From: Flavobacteriales bacterium
Lineage (GTDB): Bacteria; Bacteroidota; Bacteroidia; Flavobacteriales; Flavobacteriaceae
Length of the DNA stretch: 7,088 nt
NCBI GenBank assembly: GCA_003229235.1
Contig: QIIH01000457.1
Coordinates: 1 to 7,088, forward strand
Reading direction: 5' to 3'
The number at the start of each line of letters is the position of its first letter. The stretch's first letter is position 1. Position numbers and translations under genes: made by a program. Shown piece by piece: positions 1-5,474 of this stretch. The notes under the pieces were generated by a model, which saw only the letters and a program-made list of their open reading frames with translations, made no database searches and was not told the origin of the DNA.

Positions 1-321
1 TGGCATTAAGGTAACATCTCTTTCAACATTTTCTGCGTTTTCTGGCACTGTAACTTCAAACTCGGAAGTCTTTAGACCTAAATAACTAGCTTTGAGAACA
101 TAGGTATTGTTCTCCGGTAGATCTATTTGATATCGACCTTCTGAATTTGTGATAGCATAAGATTCGATCTCACCTGTCGCTTTTATCGTGGCAATAACAT
201 TGGCCAATTCGAGCGGAGCGCCTACGCTATCCTTGATAAATCCTCTCAATTTAATAGATTGTCCAACTGCACTATAGCCAAGTAAAGACACTAGAATAGT
301 GATAAAGAATTGTTTCTTCAT
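1..321 (-). CDS. Exported protein with carboxypeptidase-regulatory-like domain, N-terminal part (partial)
   Basis: The first 107 codons are present; the gene runs off the left edge, so its C-terminal architecture is unknown. It opens with a signal peptide (MKKQFFITILVSLLG, then YSAVGQ with likely cleavage after VGQ). From about residue 25 it reads as a CarboxypepD_reg-like beta-sandwich: LRGFIKDSVGAPLELANV, then TNSEGRYQIDLP, then YVLKASYLGLKTSEFEVTV. This order (G-x-hydroxyl/Asp-x-G-x-P-L-x-x-A-N-V, then S-x-G-x-Y-x-I, then Y-x-G) is the family signature. In Bacteroidota such domains usually sit at the N-terminus of outer-membrane TonB-dependent-receptor-like barrels of 700-1000 residues, but some are shorter. 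It lies 30 nt downstream of GLPGLI gene A on the same strand with no terminator or clear promoter between, so it is probably co-transcribed. The start ATG (CAT at 319-321) is directly followed by the signal peptide and is secure. Domain call is firm; full-length identity is inferred. Confidence 0.85.
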   Translation of the reverse strand, partial: MKKQFFITILVSLLGYSAVGQSIKLRGFIKDSVGAPLELANVIATIKATGEIESYAITNSEGRYQIDLPENNTYVLKASYLGLKTSEFEVTVPENAENVERDVTLMP

Positions 322-351
322 AATATAATTGTTACTATGTTTTTGTTTGAT

Positions 352-1251
352 TTAACCTCTGAAATCTCCGCCATCTCGACGTCCGCTACCACGACTACGA
401 AACATTTCTCGCATTTCGTCCATTTTTTCTTTTACAATGGCATTGTACTCTTCACGCGTCACTTCTTTTCCTTTGGTCGGTGCTTTTATTTTTTCGGACT
501 CTGTCGGATTCATTACAATTTTAGAACACAATAAAGTGGTACGATACACACTTAATTCTAAAATTAATCCAGGTAAACCTGAATATTCCCCAGGTCCATG
601 CCCAACCGGAATCATTGGAGTATACCAAGCTGTTACGATAACTTGTTTAGGCACTTCTATTTCGTCAAAAGGGTCTCCACTTTCTTTTGTTTCTGTCGAA
701 TCCTTTGCTTGTTCTCCTTCTTTTTTCTCATCGTCGCGATCACCTCCACGTCTTGGTCGCGCCATACTAAAATCGTTTGGATCTATCTGTTTAGTCGCGG
801 TTGCCTTAAAAACTACATACTGTCCAATCTGTTTAGATTCTTTGGTCATCTCCCATTCTAAGGGAACCATTTCTTCTTTAATTAAAAACTGCTTTCCATA
901 AAATTCGCGTTCTTCTACAAGTTGATTGGCCTCAATGTTTTTGTATTGATCTCCAGCAGAAAAACTCCCCATCATCATCCCCATCATTCTTCCACCACCG
1001 TTAGCATTGGTCTCAAGTACTGCTTCTTCTTTATACAATGATTCCGATTTATTAAATGTTAGGATGTACGTTTTTTCGAGGTATTTGCGCATGCGCTCTG
1101 CAATATTCTTCTTCATATCCTCGCTCATCTCGCGACCTCCAAAATCCATATCCATTGTGGTTTTAGACTCGTAAAATGCTTGCCCGTCGAAGTTTTGTGC
1201 GTTGACAAAAAACGTAGTTAACAACAGGGCCAAAGTGGTAATTAGCTTCAT
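352..1251 (-). CDS. GLPGLI family secreted protein A
   Basis: A 299-residue exported protein of the Bacteroidota GLPGLI family (TIGR01200). The signal peptide is MKLITTLALLLTTFFVNAQ with cleavage after about residue 19. The family core is in the C-terminal half: AWYTPMIPV (208-216), then GPGEYSGLPGLILEL, with GLPGLI at 225-230, followed by LLCSKIVMNP (240-249) and PTKGKEVTREEY. No biochemical function is established that I can name; the family is commonly found beside TonB-receptor-like or carboxypeptidase-regulatory-like proteins, as here. Special features are a glycine/methionine run GGGRMMGMMMG (85-95), a long charged insert (about 158-204) rich in D, E, K and R, and an Arg/Gly tail from 286. 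Compared with its neighbour B it has Val147 where B has Cys150 in the GEYTCFKAT segment, so only Cys242 remains. It is clearly a tandem paralogue of B. The ATG at 1251 is right at the signal peptide. Confidence 0.93.
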   Translation of the reverse strand: MKLITTLALLLTTFFVNAQNFDGQAFYESKTTMDMDFGGREMSEDMKKNIAERMRKYLEKTYILTFNKSESLYKEEAVLETNANGGGRMMGMMMGSFSAGDQYKNIEANQLVEEREFYGKQFLIKEEMVPLEWEMTKESKQIGQYVVFKATATKQIDPNDFSMARPRRGGDRDDEKKEGEQAKDSTETKESGDPFDEIEVPKQVIVTAWYTPMIPVGHGPGEYSGLPGLILELSVYRTTLLCSKIVMNPTESEKIKAPTKGKEVTREEYNAIVKEKMDEMREMFRSRGSGRRDGGDFRG

Positions 1252-1272
1252 GGTATCGTAGTTTTATACAGT

Positions 1273-1305
1273 GTTTAATTTACAAAATTAAACTTTAGAC
1301 TAAAG
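1273..1305 (-). promoter_or_regulatory. Promoter candidate for GLPGLI gene A within nested inverted repeats
   Basis: On the minus strand TAATTTTG (1290 down to 1283) matches the Bacteroidota -7 box TAnnTTTG. No good -33 TTTG is seen at the usual distance. The box is part of a perfect inverted repeat, GTTTAATT (1273-1280) and AATTAAAC (1286-1293), with a 5-nt centre. Sharing base 1293, a second palindrome CTTTAGACTAAAG (1293-1305) has 6-bp arms around one central base. Dyads covering the -7 box and its upstream spacer are where a repressor would bind; AT-rich chance symmetry remains possible. Predicted transcript start is near 1278, giving a leader of about 27 nt before the ATG at 1251. Confidence 0.45.
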
Positions 1306-1340
1306 CTACGCCATTTGGTTTGTTAGAGAAATGTTAAAAT

Positions 1341-2189
1341 TTAACCCCCAATTCTGATTTCCATACTGTGACCCCCACCTCGTCTGTCGTTAGTTTGGTA
1401 TCTGTCCTGCATCTCTTTTATCTTGTCCTGCATAATTTCTCTGTATTCTTCAGAAGTAACTTCTTTCCCTTTAGTAGGCTCATTAATTGAAACTCCGTTC
1501 TTTGGATTCAAAACTATTCTACTACAAAGTATCGTTTCGCTACCATCACTAACTTCTAGTATCAAGCCAGGCAAACCGTGATAATTACCCGGGCCGTTTT
1601 GTACAGGAATCATAGGAGTATACCAAGCTGTTATTGTCTGCTCTTGCTCTTCGGTACTTTCAGATTCTGTATCGTCTTCTGTTCCATCAGAATTAAAAGA
1701 TACCAATGTCGTAATTGTACGCTTCATGGTCGCCTTAAAACAGGTATACTCTCCAATATTTTTGGTCTCTTTTTCTAAGACCCACTCAGAATCTCTAAGC
1801 GTATCTTTTACTAAAAAAGCTTTGCCAAAAACTTCTGTCTTATTTGCAAAGCGATCTTCGCCTAAGTTTTTATAGAGTAAATCGTCTCCACCAAAACCCA
1901 CAATTGCAATTTCCATTCCACCGCCCATCGGGGAAGGATTTCCAAGCGTTTGAACCACCTTATATACAGATTCATCATTGGTAAAGTCTAAAGTGTATTC
2001 TTTTTCGAATTGCTTTTTCATCATGGCCATGACCTGCTTTTGCATTTCGTCGTTCATCTGGGTACTGTCCATTTTAAAGTCTACTTTACGTTGCGATTTA
2101 TAAGTAGCCACCCCAGCAATATCTTGCCCGTGAACTGCCGCGGTTAAAAACAACGTAATAATTAATGTAAGTTGTACTAGCGATTTCAT
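1341..2189 (-). CDS. GLPGLI family secreted protein B
   Basis: A 282-residue exported GLPGLI-family protein and probable first gene of the minus-strand unit. The signal peptide is MKSLVQLTLIITLFLTAAVHGQ, with cleavage near residue 21-22. The core shows AWYTPMIPV (188-196), GPGNYHGLPGLILEV with GLPGLI at 205-210, ILCSRIVLNP (220-229) and PTKGKEVTSEEY, almost the same block as in A. It keeps two cysteines, Cys150 (IGEYTCFKAT) and Cys222, which could form a disulfide in the periplasm (inference). An N-terminal helix is methionine-rich (MNDEMQKQVMAMMKKQ, 45-60), an acidic linker covers about 167-184, and the tail is Gly/Arg-rich (RRGGGHSMEIRIGG). The gene is divergent from the histidine kinase with 122 bp between the two starts, so control by that two-component system is plausible. 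The molecular role of the family is not known to me. Confidence 0.93.
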   Translation of the reverse strand: MKSLVQLTLIITLFLTAAVHGQDIAGVATYKSQRKVDFKMDSTQMNDEMQKQVMAMMKKQFEKEYTLDFTNDESVYKVVQTLGNPSPMGGGMEIAIVGFGGDDLLYKNLGEDRFANKTEVFGKAFLVKDTLRDSEWVLEKETKNIGEYTCFKATMKRTITTLVSFNSDGTEDDTESESTEEQEQTITAWYTPMIPVQNGPGNYHGLPGLILEVSDGSETILCSRIVLNPKNGVSINEPTKGKEVTSEEYREIMQDKIKEMQDRYQTNDRRGGGHSMEIRIGG

Positions 2190-2215
2190 GTGAATAGATT
2201 TTAATTTTTACACTA

Positions 2216-2223
2216 CAAAGATG
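2216..2223 (-). promoter_or_regulatory. Weak -7 box candidate for GLPGLI gene B
   Basis: On the minus strand CATCTTTG (2223 to 2216) differs from TAnnTTTG only at the first base and lies 26 nt before the ATG at 2189. No properly spaced -33 element is visible. If used, its -33 region would fall at about 2243-2250, where the GTTAA repeat array begins, which would allow shared control with the kinase promoter. It is offered as a candidate only. Confidence 0.25.
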
Positions 2224-2245
2224 CATAACTCAAATCAAAAGGCAC

Positions 2246-2296
2246 GTTAAGCAGTGTTAACAAGTGTTAAGCGATTTGGTTAACAAGTACTTAGCG
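2246..2296 (+). repeat. Phased GTTAA direct repeats, probable response-regulator operator
   Basis: GTTAA occurs at 2246, 2256, 2266 and 2279, so the first three are exactly 10 bp apart. The units read GTTAAGCAGT, GTTAACAAGT, GTTAAGCG, then after 5 nt GTTAACAAGT and a degenerate ACTTAGCG. Seen as a larger unit, 2256-2273 and 2279-2296 are an 18-bp direct repeat with 3 mismatches and a 23-bp period. Same-face direct repeats at 10-11 bp are the usual binding pattern of OmpR/PhoB-type dimers, and such a regulator is encoded by the operon that follows. Relative to the predicted kinase start near 2312, the upstream units sit at about -66 to -42 and the downstream ones between the -33 and -7 boxes. 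Binding by the local regulator is inference. Confidence 0.6.
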
Positions 2297-2307
2297 TCGT
2301 ACTTTTG
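2275..2307 (+). promoter_or_regulatory. Bacteroidota-type promoter of the histidine kinase operon
   Basis: TTTG at 2275-2278 and TACTTTTG at 2300-2307 are separated by 21 bp, close to the Bacteroidota consensus TTTG-N19-TAnnTTTG; the -7 box is a full match. Only four bases separate the box from the ATG at 2312, so the predicted transcript begins at or next to the start codon, giving a leaderless or nearly leaderless mRNA. This also decides the start codon. Confidence 0.65.
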
Positions 2308-2311
2308 GAGT

Positions 2312-3781
2312 ATGAAGGATCAAAAATATCATAGAATTCTATACTTTATTAGTTTTGTAATCTTACTCACTTTGGGCGTACAGGGCTATTGGGCGTATAA
2401 AACCTACAATGCCGAAAAGCAAGATTTAATAGCCGATGTTCAATCGAGCTTAGACGTTGCTGTAGATACCTATTATACGCAACTCGCACAAAAAAGTACT
2501 TTCCGTTTTTTAGAAACGGATTCAATTTTTATTGGCACGCAATCCGGTGTACCTGGAGTAAAACATCTGTTTAATCAAATAGATTCATTAACGATTCCAC
2601 AGATTAAGGGATTATTAAATTTAGATAGCATACAAAATCGTCGAATCAATTTACGTGGCGACATCAAAACAGATTCGACTAAATGGCGATATGCATTAGG
2701 AGATAGTATTTCTGTGCAAATAGTAGACAATACTCCCTTTGAGATGCTTACCTCTAAAATTGTAATCTCGATAAGTGAGGACGAGTTTTCGTTGTTGAAA
2801 CTTGATAGTATTTTCTACGAGCAATTAGACCGTAAACAATTATGGATTATTTATGGACTAGAATTTGTGAGTCTGCACAAAGATACCTCAACATATGGCG
2901 ATGTATCTAAAGATATGGGCGCTTTTTCGGCTACTGCCGCATCTTCCTTCTTAATGCCTCAAAGCAAGCTAACGGTTTATTTTAATAACACAACCCCGCT
3001 TATTTTACATCGCAACGCTGTGAGTTTGATTCTCACTTTTATTTTGATTGCGAGTATTATCGGTATTTTATTATATCTCCTTAAAATTATTAAAGATCAA
3101 AAGCAGCTCGCCGAGATTAAAAACGACCTGATTAGCAATATAACCCATGAGTTTAAAACCCCCTTGGCCACTATTTCTGTTGCTTTAGAGGGAATTGAGC
3201 AATTTAATCAGGCAAACGATCGGGATAAAACACGAAAATATATTGCCATGTCTGGGGAGCAAGTAAAAAAATTAACTCATATGGTCGATAAGCTTTTAGA
3301 GACGGCTTCATTGGATAGTCAGAACTTAGCCCTCAACAAAAAGTCTGTCGATTTAGTTTCAATTTTAACCAAATCGGCCATTGTTCCGGAGGCGTTTATT
3401 CATACTCAAAAGCAAATCTCATTTAAGAGTCAGCTTGAGACTTGTATAATACAAGCAGACCAATTTCATTTAGAAAATGTGATTCACACATTAATTGACA
3501 ATGCTTTTAAGTACGGTGGGAGTCAAATTTATATTACATTAGATAAAGATCAAAACAATACTTTTATTAAAATTAACGATACGGGCATGAATCTTACCAA
3601 GTTTCATGCAACTCGTATTTTTGATAAATTTTATAGAGTCCCTACAGGGAATCATCACGATACCAAAGGCTTCGGAATTGGTTTATATTACGCCAAAAAT
3701 ATAGTCGAAAAACACGATGGCGAATTAACAGTTTCGCTTTCTGAAGGGACTACCTTTACTATTAATTTACCCAATGAGTAA
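2312..3781 (+). CDS. Two-component sensor histidine kinase, membrane-bound
   Basis: A 489-residue sensor kinase with TM1 at about residues 8-30 and TM2 at 235-258, enclosing a roughly 200-residue periplasmic sensor region with no fold I recognise. The cytoplasmic part begins with a HisKA domain; its H-box ISNITHEFKTPLATIS carries the phosphoacceptor His279. The HATPase domain has N-box IHTLIDNAFKYGG (Asn397), G1 DTGMNL (423-428), F-box RIFDKFYRV and G2 GFGIGLYYAKNIV (from 453). G1 lacks the second glycine of the usual DxGxG. It should phosphorylate the response regulator whose start overlaps its end by 8 nt (ATGAGTAA at 3774-3781), implying translational coupling. An in-frame GTG at 2264 would add 16 residues, but these are encoded by the promoter and repeats, so ATG 2312 is preferred. 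Overall it resembles RprX-like kinases of Bacteroidota; the signal is unknown. Confidence 0.93.
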   Translation: MKDQKYHRILYFISFVILLTLGVQGYWAYKTYNAEKQDLIADVQSSLDVAVDTYYTQLAQKSTFRFLETDSIFIGTQSGVPGVKHLFNQIDSLTIPQIKGLLNLDSIQNRRINLRGDIKTDSTKWRYALGDSISVQIVDNTPFEMLTSKIVISISEDEFSLLKLDSIFYEQLDRKQLWIIYGLEFVSLHKDTSTYGDVSKDMGAFSATAASSFLMPQSKLTVYFNNTTPLILHRNAVSLILTFILIASIIGILLYLLKIIKDQKQLAEIKNDLISNITHEFKTPLATISVALEGIEQFNQANDRDKTRKYIAMSGEQVKKLTHMVDKLLETASLDSQNLALNKKSVDLVSILTKSAIVPEAFIHTQKQISFKSQLETCIIQADQFHLENVIHTLIDNAFKYGGSQIYITLDKDQNNTFIKINDTGMNLTKFHATRIFDKFYRVPTGNHHDTKGFGIGLYYAKNIVEKHDGELTVSLSEGTTFTINLPNE

Positions 3782-4457
3782 AAAGATACGCGTTTTATTA
3801 GCAGAAGACGAACCAGCTTTAGCACAAATTGTTAAGGAGAGTTTAGAAACGCGCGATTTTGAAGTGATTCTGTGCCATGATGGAGTACAAGCCAAAGAGG
3901 CTCTTGAGAAAAACGACCTAGAAATCTTGGTGTTAGACGTTATGATGCCCAAAAAAGATGGGTTTACACTGGCCAAAGAGATTAGAAAGGAAAACAATAA
4001 CATTCCTATTATTTTTTTAACCGCCAAATCACAAACCAAAGATGTAGTCGAAGGATTTGCCCTAGGCGGAAATGATTACTTAAAAAAACCCTTTAGCGTT
4101 GAAGAGCTAATAGTGCGCATTAAAAACCTTTTAGGGCGCACCAAGCCTAGTAATTCCTCTAAAGAATTTAAAATTGGTGAATATCACTTTAGCGCAGCCA
4201 AACAAGAGCTTCAGCACAAATCGGGAACGGCTTTAGGATTAACACACCGAGAGAGCGAACTTTTGTATAATCTTTGTTTAAATAAAAATCAGCTCTTAGA
4301 CCGCAACGAGATTTTACAAAAACTTTGGGGACAAGACGACTTTTTTTCTGCCCGAAGCATGGATGTGTTTATCAGCAAACTACGAAAAAAGCTTAAAAAC
4401 GATAGCTCGGTTCAAATCGTAAACGTCCGAGGATATGGATATAAACTAATTTGTTAG
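3774..4457 (+). CDS. OmpR/PhoB-family response regulator
   Basis: A 227-residue DNA-binding response regulator. The receiver domain (about 4-120) has the acidic pair Glu11-Asp12, phosphoacceptor Asp55 in LVLDVMMPKKDGF, Thr83 in FLTAKS, and Lys105 in DYLKKPFS. After a short Ser-rich linker, the winged-helix output domain (about 133-226) has the recognition-helix segment SARSMDVFISKLRKKL and the wing VQIVNVRGYGYKLIC. All residues needed for phosphorylation-controlled DNA binding are present. Length is normal for the family and it resembles RprY-type regulators. It is the partner of the kinase directly upstream, and the GTTAA direct repeats at 2246-2296 are its best candidate target. A decayed second copy of its C-terminal coding region lies 100 bp further on. 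Confidence 0.95.
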   Translation: MSKKIRVLLAEDEPALAQIVKESLETRDFEVILCHDGVQAKEALEKNDLEILVLDVMMPKKDGFTLAKEIRKENNNIPIIFLTAKSQTKDVVEGFALGGNDYLKKPFSVEELIVRIKNLLGRTKPSNSSKEFKIGEYHFSAAKQELQHKSGTALGLTHRESELLYNLCLNKNQLLDRNEILQKLWGQDDFFSARSMDVFISKLRKKLKNDSSVQIVNVRGYGYKLIC

Positions 4458-4501
4458 TCCAAACCAATAGCTACCAAAACGGGGTGGTTGTTTTCTGAAA
4501 A

Positions 4502-4669
4502 ATGGATATTTCGTTTCGTTTTTTAGAAAACTTTGCGCTTAAACTCCACTGTTTCAATGCCCGGAGTATGGATGTATTTATCTCGAAGTTGCGTAAAAAA
4601 TTACAGCGAGATACCACCGTACAGATTGTAAATGTAAGAGGCTATGGTTACAAACTAATTTGCGATTAG
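4502..4669 (+). pseudogene. Remnant of a second OmpR-type response regulator (3' end only)
   Basis: From 4559 to 4669 the sequence translates as ARSMDVFISKLRKKL, QRDTTVQIVNVRGYG, YKLICD and a TAG stop. Over the first 35 residues 31 match the C-terminus of the intact regulator upstream; the four changes are KN to QR and SS to TT. At DNA level the 105 bases differ at about 31 sites, and 19 of 31 identical residues use a different codon. The reading frame is open back to an ATG at 4502. Its first residues (ending FALKLHCFN) only weakly recall the output-domain sequence before ARSMDVF and appear shortened by deletions. There is no receiver domain, so it is a truncated regulator. The part kept is the DNA-recognition helix and wing. 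A 55-codon peptide could in principle be made, but there is no evidence that it is. Confidence 0.85.
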
Positions 4670-4675
4670 TTTTCG

Positions 4676-4683
4676 TAACTTTA
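4676..4683 (+). promoter_or_regulatory. -7 box candidate before the exported beta-propeller-like protein
   Basis: TAACTTTA matches TAnnTTTG except for the last base and ends four bases before the ATG at 4688, the same geometry as at the kinase gene. No well-spaced -33 box is visible (TTTG at 4659-4662 is only 13 bp upstream). If active, the transcript would be leaderless or nearly so. Confidence 0.4.
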
Positions 4684-4687
4684 ACCA

Positions 4688-5455
4688 ATGATTCGCTTTT
4701 GCTTTTTTTTATTATTTTGCATTCCCTTACAAGCCCAACAGTTGGTTTTACAAGATTCTGTTGCCTTAAAGGCAGATCTTTTTGTGGGCTATGACAACTA
4801 CAACAGCCTATATTTTGTAAAAAACAACACCCTTAACAAACGCAGCAAAGAGCAGACTATCTCCTATGCAGATATGAGTTTAGGCACCATCGAGAGTGTA
4901 GACATTATCAACCCCTTAAAGGTGTTAGTGTATTATGCTAATTTTAATACAGTGGTACTTTTAGACAATACCCTAAATGAGATCGAGCGCATTAACTTTA
5001 ACGAAGTAGATGGTTTCGCCAATATAGAATCTGTTAGTATGGCTATTAGTAATAGCCTTTGGGTTTTCAACAAAGACAATCAGCAGTTAGAATTGTTCAA
5101 TTATAGATCTGGTCAACGGATACTTATTTCACAACCTATTTCGGGCAATATAATTAGTCAAGATAGCAGCTTTAACTTTTACTTTTTACTCACAAAAGAC
5201 CAATTGGTTTCATTTAATGTATACGGTAGTATTCTCGAACAAACTAATAATCCTGGCTTCACTGCAATTTGGGAGTATAAAAATTCGCTCATCGGATTGG
5301 GTGCCGATGGCAAATTTTATTCAGGTTCTGCTGGCACTAAGCAATTTGAACTTCCCGAACACTTTGCTAAAAATACCCAAAAACAATTGCAAATAAATGG
5401 GGATTTGCTGTATATTTACGATGGTGATTTTGTTTTCACCTTCAAGCTAACCTAA
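4688..5455 (+). CDS. Exported protein of unknown function, beta-propeller-like
   Basis: A 255-residue protein with a signal peptide (MIRFCFFLLFCIPLQAQ, likely cut after residue 17) and no other membrane segment, so it should be periplasmic or secreted. The mature part is nearly all short beta-strands in loosely repeated units: VDIINPLKVLVYYANFNTVV plus LLDNTLNEIERI, then SMAISNSLWVFNKDNQQLEL plus FNYRSGQRI, then FYFLLTKDQLVSFNVYGSIL, then NSLIGLGADGKFYSG, and LLYIYDGDFVFTF at the end. The pattern of a strand, a turn with N/D, then a value-like strand suggests a WD40/YVTN-type propeller, possibly of five or so blades, but no catalytic motif is visible. It is followed after 19 nt by the deoxynucleoside kinase gene, so the two are probably co-transcribed. 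I do not recognise a specific function. Confidence 0.85.
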   Translation: MIRFCFFLLFCIPLQAQQLVLQDSVALKADLFVGYDNYNSLYFVKNNTLNKRSKEQTISYADMSLGTIESVDIINPLKVLVYYANFNTVVLLDNTLNEIERINFNEVDGFANIESVSMAISNSLWVFNKDNQQLELFNYRSGQRILISQPISGNIISQDSSFNFYFLLTKDQLVSFNVYGSILEQTNNPGFTAIWEYKNSLIGLGADGKFYSGSAGTKQFELPEHFAKNTQKQLQINGDLLYIYDGDFVFTFKLT

Positions 5456-5474
5456 CTCTTTTACAAGTAGATTT

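Noticed and set aside
310..901. Plus-strand open frames opposite GLPGLI gene A
   Set aside because: Translations are Phe/Ser/Cys-rich, low-quality shadows of the minus-strand gene, which has signal peptide and family motifs.
1333..1345. Palindrome GTTAAAATTTAAC at the end of GLPGLI gene B
   Set aside because: Perfect 6-bp arms, but made almost only of A/T and overlapping the stop codon; chance is likely. It has no T-tract or GC stem, so it is not a terminator.
2264..2311. In-frame GTG start extending the histidine kinase by 16 residues
   Set aside because: The extension would be encoded by the repeat array and the TTTG-N21-TACTTTTG promoter; ATG 2312 follows the -7 box directly and begins a normal TM1 region.
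3767..4039. Minus-strand 90-codon frame over the start of the response regulator
   Set aside because: It lies fully inside the conserved receiver-domain coding sequence on the opposite strand and shows no domain.
4458..4501. Terminator after the response regulator
   Set aside because: The stretch has a G-rich run and a T-tract but no complementary stem; no hairpin is evident.
4712..4720. Possible lipobox (LLFC) in the exported protein at 4688
   Set aside because: Phe at -1 and a very short hydrophobic stretch before Cys11 do not fit; LQAQ with a normal signal peptidase I site is better.
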